36,561 nucleotides of DNA from Oscillospiraceae bacterium (GTDB lineage Bacteria > Bacillota > Clostridia > Oscillospirales > Oscillospiraceae). Below, one piece after another: positions 29,167 to 36,561 of the stretch. The notes below the pieces were generated by a model that was given only the letters and a program-made list of their open reading frames with translations, had not been told where the DNA came from and searched no databases. The position numbers and the translations under genes were made by a program. Positions within the stretch are counted from its first letter, which is position 1. Each line of letters begins with the position of its first letter. The stretch spans positions 1-36,561 of the forward strand of contig JAFRQP010000028.1 of assembly GCA_017428565.1 (NCBI GenBank), in the 5' to 3' direction.

Positions 29167-32100
29167 ATGCTGCGCTTGATCATCGGAAAAGCCGGGACCG
29201 GCAAGACGGCCGCCATCTACGGGGAGCTCCGCCGGGCGGTGGAGCGGGGGGAGAGCCGCCGCTTCCTGCTGGTGCCGGAGCAATACAGCCACGAGGCCGA
29301 GCGGGAGCTCTGCCGCATCTGCGGGGACGCCCTCTCCCTCACGGCGGAGGTCTTCAGCTTCACGGGCCTTGCCCGGCGGATCGGGCAGGAAAAGGGCGGC
29401 CAGGCGGCGCCCCTGCTGGACAAGGGGGGGCGGCTGCTGTGCATGGCCCTGGCCCTGGACGCGGTGGGGGCGCGGCTGCAGGTCTACGGCGGCGCCCGCC
29501 ACAAGGCGGAGCTGCAGGAGCTGCTGCTGCGGGCCGTGGACGAGCTGAAGGGCGCCTGCGTGGGCGCGGCGCGGCTGACGGAGGCGGCGGAGCGCTGCCC
29601 CGGGGGCCTTGGCGAGAAGCTGCAGGACCTGGCGCTGATCCTGGAGGCCTACGACGCGGTGGTGGCCAAGGGCCGCGCCGATCCCTCCGACCGGCTGAGC
29701 CTCCTGGCCCGGCAGATCGAGGAGGGCGCCCTGGGCCCGGAGGACCGGGTCTATGTGGACGGCTTTCTGGACTTTACCTATCAGGAGCAGGCGGTGCTGA
29801 CGGCCATGCTGCGCCGGGGGGTGCAGCTCACGGTCTGTCTCGGTCTGGACGAGCCGGAGAGCGAGGACGAGATCTTTGCTCTCAGCCGCAGCGCCTTCCG
29901 CCGCCTGTACGCCGCCGCCCGGGAGCTGGGCGCGGAGGTCGAGCTTTCGCGCCCGGAGGCCGACAGGCCCGGCGACCCGGCCCTGCGCTTTTACGCGGAG
30001 GAGCTGTTCCGCTACGGCGGGCAGCGCTGGCAGGGCGATCCACCGCCCATCCGCCTGGGCTGCGCCGAGAGCATCCCCGCCGAGTGCGAGGCCGCGGCCG
30101 CCCGGGTGCTGGAGCTGGTGCGGGACGGGGGCTGCCGCTGGCGGGACATCGCCGTGGCGGTGCGGGGCTTCGAGGACTACCGCAGCGCCCTGGAAAACGC
30201 CTTCCGGCACTACGGCATCCCCCTCTTCGTCACGCGGAAGGACGAGCTGCTGCAAAAGCCCCTTCCGGCGCTGATCTCCCTGGCCTACGAGATCACCGAC
30301 GCCGGCTGGGACGTGGACGACATGATCAGCTATCTGGGCACCGGGCTCACCGGGCTCAGTCCGGACGAGTGCGATCTGCTCTCCGACTACATCTATAAAT
30401 GGCAGCTGCGGGGCGGCGCCTGGGCCCGGGAAAAGGACTGGCGCCAGCACCCGGAGGGCTACGGCGCGGAATACACGGAGGAGACCGAGGCGCGCCTGGC
30501 CCAAATCAACGCTCTGCGCCGCCGGGTGGCGGAGCCGCTGCAGCATTTCGCCTCCCGCTGCCGCCTGGCGGAGACCGCCGCCGGGCAGGCCGCGGCCCTC
30601 TCCGGGCTGCTGGAGGAGCTGCGGCTGCCGGAGCGGCTGGAGGCCCGGAGCCAAGAGCTGCTGGCGGACGGACGGGAGGAGCTGGGGCAGGAGTACCGGC
30701 AGCTCTGGGAGCTGACGGTCAGCGCTCTGGAGCAGAGCGCCGCGCTTTTGGGCGACATGCCCATGGACGCGGCGTCCTTCGGCCGGCTCTTCACCCGGAT
30801 GCTGTCCCAATACGATATCGGACTGATCCCCGTGTCCCTGGACCGGGTGGCCGCCGGCGATTTTGACCGGATGCGCCGCCGCAGTCTTAAGCACCTGCTG
30901 GTGCTGGGCTGCTGCGAGGGGCGGCTGCCCCTGTCCCGGGAGGAGGCCGGGGTCTTCGACCAGGAGGAGCGGGAGCGCCTGCTGGAGCTGGAGATCGACC
31001 TGGGCGCGGGAGAGCAGGAGCTGTGGCGGGAGTTTTCCCTGATCTACAGCGTTTTCACCCTGCCCTCGGAGAGTCTGAGTCTGAGCTATCCTCTCTGCGA
31101 TCACGAGGGGGAAGCCCTGCGCCCGGCCTATGTGTTCGAGCGGGCAAAGGCCCTCTTCTCCCTGCAGACAGAGCGGCTGAGCCTGGACCGTTCCCGGCTC
31201 GCCGCCCCGGCCCCGGCCCTGACTCTGGCGGCCCACGCCCTCCAGGGCGGGAACGCCGCCTCCGCCGCCGCCGCGGCCTACTTCCGGGAAGCGGCGCCGG
31301 AGCGCTTCGCCCGGCTGGAGCGGGCCGCCGAGAGCCGCCGGGGAAAGCTCTCCCCCGCGGCGGTGGAGGCCCTCTACGGCTCCCGGCTCTATCTCAGCGC
31401 CTCCCGCATCGACAAATTCGCCTCCTGCCGCTTCTCCTACTTCTGCCAGTACGGTCTGAAGGCCAAGCCCTATGAGCCGGCGGGCTTCCAGCCGCCGGAG
31501 ATCGGCACCTTCATGCACTATGTGCTGGAAAACGTGGCCCGGGAGGTCAAGCAGAAGGGCGGCTTTGCCCGGGTGGACGACGAGACGGTCAAGGCCCTGA
31601 CCCGGAGCTGGGTGGAGCGCTATATCCACGAGGAGCTGCAGGATTTTCAGGAAAAATCCGGCCGCTTCCTGCATCTGTTCCGGCGGCTCTGCGCCGACGT
31701 GGAGCTGGTGGTGCTGGACACCGCCCGGGAGCTGCGCCGCTCGGACTTTGAACCGCTGGACTTTGAGCTGGACTTCTCCAAGGCCCGGGACATCCGCCCC
31801 CTGGAGCTGGGCGACGGGGAGGGTGCCATGACCCTCACCGGCATAGCCGACCGGGTGGACGGCTGGCTCCACGAGGGGAAGCTCTACCTGCGGGTGGTGG
31901 ACTACAAGACCGGAAAAAAGGCCTTCTCCCTCTCGGACGTGTGGTACGGCATGGGTCTGCAGATGCTGCTGTACCTCTTCGCTCTGGAGGCCGACGGGGA
32001 GGGCCGCTACGGAAAAGAGATCGTCCCGGCGGGGGTCATGTACCTGCCGGCGCGCAGCGTCCTGCTGCAGGTGGACGCCGGCGCGGACGAGGCGGAGATC

Positions 32101-32502
32101 GCCAAAAAGCGCTCCGACGCCCTGCGCCGCAGCGGCCTGGTGCTGAACGACCCGGCGCTGTGGGAGGCCTGGGAAAAGGGCGAGGACAAGCGCTATATCC
32201 CCGTGAAATTCACCAGGCGCAGCTCCGGCGCCGACTCTCTGGCCTCCCTGGAGCAGCTGGGCCGGCTCTCCCGCCACCTGCGGGGGACTTTGAGCCACAT
32301 GGCCGGGGAGCTCCACCGGGGCAGCATCGCCGCCGACCCCTATTACCGCAGCCAGCAGGAGAGCGCCTGCCTGCGCTGCGACTATCTGGACGCCTGCTAT
32401 TTCACCGACGGCGAGGGCGGCGAGAGCTGCCGCTATCTGCCGAAGCTCAGCGACAGCAAGGTCTGGGACCTGCTGGGAGAGGAGGAAGCGGAGCATGCGT
32501 AA
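29167..32502 (+). CDS. addB: ATP-dependent helicase/nuclease subunit AddB
   Basis: A 1111-residue AddB subunit, partner of AddA in the double-strand-break end-processing helicase-nuclease. Walker A GKAGTGKT is at 7-14. FLLVPEQYSHEAEREL and VYVDGFLDFTYQE follow, typical of AddB. The C-terminal nuclease has LTGIADRVDGW and VVDYKTGKK. The four Fe-S cysteines that close the nuclease are at Cys754 (SCRFSYF) and Cys1068, Cys1071 and Cys1077 (CLRCDYLDAC), with the CxxCx5C spacing of B. subtilis AddB. AAGGAGG precedes the ATG. It overlaps addA by 8 nt. It is a little shorter than the ~1160-aa Bacillus subunit. A pair of AddAB should recognise a Chi-like site; none can be identified here. Confidence 0.95.
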   Translation: MLRLIIGKAGTGKTAAIYGELRRAVERGESRRFLLVPEQYSHEAERELCRICGDALSLTAEVFSFTGLARRIGQEKGGQAAPLLDKGGRLLCMALALDAVGARLQVYGGARHKAELQELLLRAVDELKGACVGAARLTEAAERCPGGLGEKLQDLALILEAYDAVVAKGRADPSDRLSLLARQIEEGALGPEDRVYVDGFLDFTYQEQAVLTAMLRRGVQLTVCLGLDEPESEDEIFALSRSAFRRLYAAARELGAEVELSRPEADRPGDPALRFYAEELFRYGGQRWQGDPPPIRLGCAESIPAECEAAAARVLELVRDGGCRWRDIAVAVRGFEDYRSALENAFRHYGIPLFVTRKDELLQKPLPALISLAYEITDAGWDVDDMISYLGTGLTGLSPDECDLLSDYIYKWQLRGGAWAREKDWRQHPEGYGAEYTEETEARLAQINALRRRVAEPLQHFASRCRLAETAAGQAAALSGLLEELRLPERLEARSQELLADGREELGQEYRQLWELTVSALEQSAALLGDMPMDAASFGRLFTRMLSQYDIGLIPVSLDRVAAGDFDRMRRRSLKHLLVLGCCEGRLPLSREEAGVFDQEERERLLELEIDLGAGEQELWREFSLIYSVFTLPSESLSLSYPLCDHEGEALRPAYVFERAKALFSLQTERLSLDRSRLAAPAPALTLAAHALQGGNAASAAAAAYFREAAPERFARLERAAESRRGKLSPAAVEALYGSRLYLSASRIDKFASCRFSYFCQYGLKAKPYEPAGFQPPEIGTFMHYVLENVAREVKQKGGFARVDDETVKALTRSWVERYIHEELQDFQEKSGRFLHLFRRLCADVELVVLDTARELRRSDFEPLDFELDFSKARDIRPLELGDGEGAMTLTGIADRVDGWLHEGKLYLRVVDYKTGKKAFSLSDVWYGMGLQMLLYLFALEADGEGRYGKEIVPAGVMYLPARSVLLQVDAGADEAEIAKKRSDALRRSGLVLNDPALWEAWEKGEDKRYIPVKFTRRSSGADSLASLEQLGRLSRHLRGTLSHMAGELHRGSIAADPYYRSQQESACLRCDYLDACYFTDGEGGESCRYLPKLSDSKVWDLLGEEEAEHA

Positions 32503-35500
32503 TTTCACGCCTACCGACGCCCAGCGCGCCGCCATCCAGCGGCGGGGCTGCGCGATCCTGGTGTCCGCCGGCGCGGGCAGCGGGAAGACCCGGGTGCTCA
32601 CCCAGCGGCTGATGGCGCAGCTTTGCGACCCGGAGGCCCCGGTGGACCTGGACCGCTTTTTGATCATCACCTTCACCCGGGCCGCGGCCGGGGAGCTGCG
32701 GGGCCGGATCATGCAGGAGCTGGCCGAGGCGCTGGCGGAGGATCCCGGCAACCGCCGTCTCCGGCGGCAGAGCGCCCTGCTGCGCCGGGCCCAGATCGGC
32801 ACCATCCACAGCTTCTGCTCCTCCTTTTTGCGGGAGCACAGCCACCTGGCCGGCATCGCCCCGGACTTCGCCGTGCTGGACGAGCAGCGGGGCCGCGCCA
32901 TGAAGGCCAGGGCCCTGGAGCGGGTGCTGGAGCTCTGCTATGACCAGCCGGAGAGCCACCCGGATTTCCTGCTGCTGGCCGATACCGTGGGCGCCGGGCG
33001 GGACGACGGGCGGCTTTCGGAGCTGGTGCTGGAGCTGCACGAGAAGATGCAGTGCCACGCCCGGCCGGCCCGCTGGGTCGCGCAGCAGGTGGAGGCCCTG
33101 GAGGCCGAAGCCGCCGATGCGGGCGAGACGGCCTGGGGCCGGGAGATCCTGCGCAGCGCGGCCGAGACCGTGGACTACTGGGCGGCAGAGTTTGACCGGA
33201 TGCTGGGTCTCATTTCCTCCGAGCCCGCCATCGCCAAGGCCTGGCTGGAGGGTTACGCCGACACCGCCGATGCTCTGCGGGAGCTGCGGCGCTGTCTGGA
33301 TCTGGGCTGGGAGCCCACCCGGGCCTGCTTCCCCCTCCCCTTCAAGATGGGGACCCTGCGCAAGTCCCCCGATCCGGCTCTCAGCGAGGGACTGAAGGCC
33401 CGCCGGGCCGCCTGCAAAACGGCCATGGAAAAGCTGGCCGCCCGCTTTGCCCAGCCCTCGGAGGCGCTGCTGCGGGATCTGCGGCTGACTGCCCCGGCCA
33501 TGAAGGCGCTGCTGCGCCTGGTGCTGGACTTCGACAAGGCCTTTACCGCCTCGAAGCGCAGGGCCAATCTGCTGGACTACGCGGATCTGGAGCATCTGAG
33601 CGCCCAGCTCCTGCTGGAGGAGGACGGCGCGCCCACGGAGCTGGCCCTTCGGCTGCGGGAGCGCTGGGCGGAGATCCTGGTGGACGAGTACCAGGACGTG
33701 AGCCAGGTGCAGGACGACATTTTCCGCGCCCTCAGCCGGGACGGGAGCAATCTCTTCCTGGTGGGGGACGTGAAGCAGTCCATCTACCGCTTCCGCCTGG
33801 CGGACCCGGGCATCTTCACCCGAAAATACGAACAGTACGCCGACGACGGCGACGCCGCCCCCGGCCAGCCCCGGCGCATCCTGCTGCGGGAGAATTTCCG
33901 CTCCCGGCGGGAGATCCTGGACGCGGCCAACGCGGTCTTCTCCCGCTGCATGTCCCGGGCTCTGGGCGACATCGACTACGACGAGGCCGCCGCCCTGCGC
34001 TTCGGCGCCGCGGGCTACGCCGGCAGCGTCCCCGTGCCGGAGCTGACGCTGCTGCGGCTCACGCCCGGCGGGGGCGAGGAGGAGGCGCCGGACAAGCTGC
34101 GGCAGGAGGCCGGCTTCGTGGCCGGCCAGATCCGGCGGCTGATGGCCCAGGGCCTGCAGGTGGAGGGCCGCCCCATGGATTACGGCGATATCGCCATCCT
34201 GCTGCGTTCGGCCAACAACGTGGGTCCCATCTACCGGCAGGAGCTGCAGCGTCTCGGCATCCCCGTGGGCTTCGGCCAGGGCGGGGGCTTCTTCCGGGCC
34301 GCCGAGGTGTCCGCGGTGCTGTCCATGCTGGCCATCCTGGACAATCCCCACCAGGACATCCCCCTGATCGCGGTGCTCCGCTCCCCCGCCCTGGGCTTCG
34401 ATGCGGACACCCTCTCCGCCATCCGGGCGGCGGACAAAAAGGCCGATTTCTTCACCGCCCTGCGCCTCTGGGCGCGGGACGACCGGCGGGGACAGGACTT
34501 TCTGGCCCTGCTGGAGCGGCTGCGCCGCCAGGCGCCGGATCTGCGGGCCGCCCAGCTGGTGGAGCGCATCCTGGAGGAGCTGGATCTGCTGGCCGTGTGC
34601 AGCGCCATGCGGGACGGCGAGCAGCGCCGGGCGCGGCTGCTGGAGCTGGTGGAGCTCTCCGAGCGCTTTGAGAGCACCGGCTACCGGGGCCTGCACCGCT
34701 TCGTGCTCTGGCTGCGCCGCATGGCGGAGCGGGGGCAGGAGCCCTCCCTGGGCGCGGAGAGCGGCTCTGCCGTGCACATCCTGTCCATCCACAAATCCAA
34801 GGGCCTGGAGTTCCCGGTGGTCTTCCTCTGCGACCTGGCCCACAGCTTCAACCGCCAGGACAGCCGCAGCGCCGTGCTGGTGCACCCGGAGCTGGGCCTG
34901 GGCCCCAAGGTCACGGACCTGGAGCGCCGGGTGCAGTACCCGGGTCTGGCCCGGGCCGCCGTCTCCCTGCGCCTGGAGCGGGAGATGCTCTCGGAGGAGC
35001 TGCGGCTGCTGTACGTGGGCATGACCCGGGCCAAGGAGCGCCTCTTTCTCAGCGCCGGGGCGAAGGACCCGGAGGGGCTGCGGGAAAAGGCGCGGCTGCT
35101 GGCGGACACGCCCATGGCCCCCGCCCTGCTGGCCGGGGCCCAGAGCCCCCTGCTGTGGCTGATGGGCGCGGCGCTGGCCGACGGGGAGGAGCATCTGCGC
35201 CTCTCCATCCGGGAGCCGGAGGAGGCCGCGGAGCAGCAGCCGGTCCTGCCGGAGATCCGGCCCGACGAGGAAACGGAAAGAGAGCTCCGGCGGGAGCTGG
35301 CCTTCGTCTACCCCCACCGGACGGCGGAGCGCCTGCCCTCCAAGGTCACGGCCACGGAACTGAAGGGCCGGGCGGCCCCCGACGAGGACGCCCGGGATCT
35401 TTCCCCCAAGCCCCGGCGCCCCTTCCGTCTGCCGGACTTCGCCCGGGGCGACAAGCCTCTCACCGGCGCGGAGAAGGGCACCGCCACCCACCTGGTGCTG

Positions 35501-35983
35501 CAGTACATGGACTTTGCCAAAGCCGGGAGCCTGGACGGCATCCGGGGCGAAATCGAACGCCTGCGGGAGGCCGGCTTCCTCTCCCCGCGGGAGTGTGACG
35601 CCGTGGACGCCGAGGCCATCCGGGCGCTCTTCGCCTCCCCCCTGGGGGAGCGGATGCTCTCCGCGCCCACGCTCAGGCGGGAGTTCAAATTCTCTCTGCT
35701 CTGCGACGCGGGGGACTTCTTCCCCGAGGCCGCCGGTGCCGGGGAGCAGGTGCTGCTGCAGGGCGTGGTGGACGCCTTCTGGGAGGAGGACGGGCAGCTC
35801 GTCATCCTGGACTACAAGACCGACCGGGTGAAAAGCCGCCGGGAGGCCGAGGAGCGGGCCAGGGTCTACGCCGGGCAGCTCCGGGCCTACGCCGGGGCCC
35901 TGACGCGCATCTGCCGCAAGAGCGTGCGGGAGTGCCTGCTGTACTTCCTGAACGCCGGGGAGACGGTGCGGGTGGAGATCTGA
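32495..35983 (+). CDS. addA: ATP-dependent helicase/nuclease subunit AddA
   Basis: A 1162-residue UvrD-like superfamily 1 helicase with C-terminal nuclease. The Q-motif FTPTDAQRAAI (4-14) and Walker A SAGAGSGKT (24-32) begin it. Other motifs are TFTRAAAGELRGRI, DEYQDVSQVQDDIF (Walker B), VGDVKQSIYRFRLADP, LRENFRSR, LSIHKSKGLEFPVVFL and LLYVGMTRAKERLF. The nuclease is seen as QGVVDAFWEEDGQLVILDYKTD. AddA is the 3'-5' motor and cleaves the 3' strand of the double-strand end; it works in the cytoplasm with AddB. Translation is coupled: ATGCGTAA overlaps the addB stop. The usual length is near 1200-1240. Confidence 0.95.
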   Translation: MRNFTPTDAQRAAIQRRGCAILVSAGAGSGKTRVLTQRLMAQLCDPEAPVDLDRFLIITFTRAAAGELRGRIMQELAEALAEDPGNRRLRRQSALLRRAQIGTIHSFCSSFLREHSHLAGIAPDFAVLDEQRGRAMKARALERVLELCYDQPESHPDFLLLADTVGAGRDDGRLSELVLELHEKMQCHARPARWVAQQVEALEAEAADAGETAWGREILRSAAETVDYWAAEFDRMLGLISSEPAIAKAWLEGYADTADALRELRRCLDLGWEPTRACFPLPFKMGTLRKSPDPALSEGLKARRAACKTAMEKLAARFAQPSEALLRDLRLTAPAMKALLRLVLDFDKAFTASKRRANLLDYADLEHLSAQLLLEEDGAPTELALRLRERWAEILVDEYQDVSQVQDDIFRALSRDGSNLFLVGDVKQSIYRFRLADPGIFTRKYEQYADDGDAAPGQPRRILLRENFRSRREILDAANAVFSRCMSRALGDIDYDEAAALRFGAAGYAGSVPVPELTLLRLTPGGGEEEAPDKLRQEAGFVAGQIRRLMAQGLQVEGRPMDYGDIAILLRSANNVGPIYRQELQRLGIPVGFGQGGGFFRAAEVSAVLSMLAILDNPHQDIPLIAVLRSPALGFDADTLSAIRAADKKADFFTALRLWARDDRRGQDFLALLERLRRQAPDLRAAQLVERILEELDLLAVCSAMRDGEQRRARLLELVELSERFESTGYRGLHRFVLWLRRMAERGQEPSLGAESGSAVHILSIHKSKGLEFPVVFLCDLAHSFNRQDSRSAVLVHPELGLGPKVTDLERRVQYPGLARAAVSLRLEREMLSEELRLLYVGMTRAKERLFLSAGAKDPEGLREKARLLADTPMAPALLAGAQSPLLWLMGAALADGEEHLRLSIREPEEAAEQQPVLPEIRPDEETERELRRELAFVYPHRTAERLPSKVTATELKGRAAPDEDARDLSPKPRRPFRLPDFARGDKPLTGAEKGTATHLVLQYMDFAKAGSLDGIRGEIERLREAGFLSPRECDAVDAEAIRALFASPLGERMLSAPTLRREFKFSLLCDAGDFFPEAAGAGEQVLLQGVVDAFWEEDGQLVILDYKTDRVKSRREAEERARVYAGQLRAYAGALTRICRKSVRECLLYFLNAGETVRVEI

Positions 35984-35995
35984 GGAAAGCCCCCT

Positions 35996-36140
35996 GCCTC
36001 CCCCTCAGGGACTTTTGCCGCCCGCAAAAGCTGCCAGTGGCAGGTTTTGCAGGCAAAAGAGGAGCGAAGCGAACAGTGGCATCCGGCGTCTCACGCCCTA
36101 AAGGACTAGCTTCGCGTCGCAAGCCGGATGCCGGAAGGGG
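35996..36140. repeat. Hairpin module copy B, split by two inserts
   Basis: The two-hairpin module found intact at 769-828 is here interrupted twice. GCCTCCCCCTCAGGG (35996-36010) is broken by a ~60-nt palindromic segment (CTTTTGC/GCAAAAG and CTGCCA/TGGCAG stems). The second hairpin, CATCCGGC (36080-36087) and GCCGGATG (36123-36130), carries a 24-nt extra loop containing CTAAAGGACTAGC. Both stems are otherwise unchanged. Confidence 0.65.
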
Positions 36141-36168
36141 TTTTGAGTTTTGAGTTTTCAGTTTTGAG
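36141..36168. repeat. Period-7 tandem array (unit TTTTGAG)
   Basis: Four units TTTTGAG, TTTTGAG, TTTTCAG and TTTTGAG. In complement this is AAAACTC/AAAACTG, the same family as 891-921. Confidence 0.85.
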
Positions 36169-36189
36169 AAAACGGGAGACGCGGCGGTA

Positions 36190-36256
36190 CGCCGTCCAAT
36201 GGACGGCGCAGTGGAAAACGTCCGTCTTCCTCGCAGGGGCCGTTCATGAACGGCCC
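36190..36256. repeat. Two further perfect palindromes
   Basis: CGCCGTCCA/TGGACGGCG around A (36190-36208) and GGGCCGTTCATGAACGGCCC (36237-36256, perfect 20 bp). No gene lies between. Confidence 0.7.
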
Positions 36257-36275
36257 GCGATCGAGGATCCCACTT

Positions 36276-36335
36276 GCCTCCCCCTCCGGGGGAGGTGTCG
36301 CGGCGCGTTCCCCGCAAGCGCCGTGACGGAAGGGG
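36276..36335. repeat. Hairpin module copy C
   Basis: GCCTCCCCC/GGGGGAGG is followed by CGCGGCGC (36299-36306) pairing with GCGCCGTG (36318-36325), then ACGGAAGGGG. Same outline as copies A and B but a different stem sequence that still pairs. Confidence 0.7.
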
Positions 36336-36364
36336 TCGTTCCGCGCCCACGCTCCGCCCACGCC

Positions 36365-36388
36365 GTAGGGACGACCATCGGTCGTCCG
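36365..36388 (+). repeat. GTAGGG-type hairpin repeat
   Basis: GTAGGG, then GGACGACC and GGTCGTCC arms around ATC. Fourth copy of the family. Confidence 0.7.
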
Positions 36389-36426
36389 TCTGCCCGGCCT
36401 GGACGCGTTACGGCGGCCGAGCAATG

Positions 36427-36561
36427 TGTACAGTGAAGTAAGATAGTAAACAGGTGTGAAGGGACATGGTATACAGTTCAGTAGTAAAATAAAAGGCATC
36501 AAAAGGCGGGGAGCTGGTAAAGATGCCGTGGGAGAGCAGAACTGTGAAAGAACAAAGAGAA
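36427..36561 (+). mobile_element. Left end of an insertion sequence (runs off the right edge)
   Basis: TGTACAGTGAAG at 36427 starts a more AT-rich stretch that breaks into CGGCCGAGCAATG, which looks like half of a GTAGGG-type palindrome. A transposase start follows at 36523. The terminal repeat cannot be confirmed without the right end. Confidence 0.45.
36523..36561 (+). CDS. Start of a transposase, IS481/IS3-like (first 13 codons only)
   Basis: ATG at 36523 with GGGGAG about 9 nt upstream reads MPWESRTVKEQRE up to the edge. This opening (MPW followed by a charged helix) is typical of DDE transposases of the IS481/IS3 group, whose proteins begin MPWKE or similar. Thirteen codons cannot prove the family, and the assignment rests on this N-terminus and the change in base composition. 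Confidence 0.4.
   Translation, partial: MPWESRTVKEQRE

Noticed and set aside
29059-32901. Open frame of about 1280 codons on the minus strand opposite addB and the start of addA
   Set aside because: Very GC-rich DNA gives long antisense open frames; the translation is low-complexity (Gln, Gly, Arg, Pro, Ala) with no domain, while the plus strand has complete AddB/AddA motifs.
32447-35491. Open frame of about 1014 codons on the minus strand opposite addA
   Set aside because: Same reason: no motif, no Shine-Dalgarno site, composition typical of a shadow of a GC-rich gene.

Overview
The window is a high-GC chromosomal segment of an anaerobic gut-type Clostridium-class Firmicute, most likely an Oscillospiraceae relative (Oscillibacter/Flavonifractor type). 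This rests on strong Shine-Dalgarno sites, TTGACA/TATAAT-like promoters with 17-bp spacers, a methionine T-box, an rpmH-rnpA-yidD-yidC-jag cluster, AddAB instead of RecBCD, a DUF1292 protein and an NADP-type glutamate dehydrogenase. The species assignment is inference.

Layout. 1-1848: the 5' part of clpB (minus), a ribbon-helix-helix protein gene and tRNA-Ser(CGA). 1923-2870: one AT-rich orphan gene beside the tRNA, ending in a strong bidirectional terminator and an inverted 15-nt copy of the tRNA T-arm. 3032-5519: a membrane-anchored SpoIIE/PP2C phosphatase and a YdcF-type membrane protein. 5692-6309: a decayed XRE regulator with twin palindromes upstream. 6431-9218: an SDR oxidoreductase, a small lipoprotein and a zinc-ribbon/TPR membrane protein that share a C-terminal domain, and a frameshifted two-TM protein gene. 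9279-14035: an envelope block with a five-SH3b NlpC/P60 hydrolase, a 93-aa protein and a class A penicillin-binding protein. 14262-15380: a small secreted protein, a DUF1292 protein and a candidate 6S RNA. 16015-21039: D-cysteine desulfhydrase, glutamate dehydrogenase, aldose 1-epimerase and a gate-domain membrane protein. 21252-24168: the metN-metI-metQ methionine importer behind a Met T-box. 24298-27690: acpP, jag, yidC, yidD, rnpA and rpmH, all minus; the core is the oriC-type cluster but no dnaA or DnaA-box cluster is visible. 27769-35983: an aminotransferase divergent from addB-addA. 36427-36561: the left end of an insertion sequence.

The least ordinary content is in the intergenic DNA. 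Seven loci carry period-7 tandem arrays (units such as AGTGAAG, AAAACTA and AAGCACT). Two or three families of palindromic hairpin repeats keep their base pairing while their sequence changes between copies, one copy has been split by inserted repeats, and the IS at the right edge seems to have landed inside another. These repeats fill nearly every long gap and in one case supply the stop codon of the neighbouring gene.

Working together: methionine import (metNIQ) is set by uncharged tRNA-Met through the T-box. The rpmH-jag block makes ribosomal protein L34, the RNase P protein and the membrane insertase. PBP1A, the NlpC/P60 protein and YdcF act at the envelope. AddAB processes double-strand breaks. 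Start sites below were chosen by Shine-Dalgarno position rather than longest frame.
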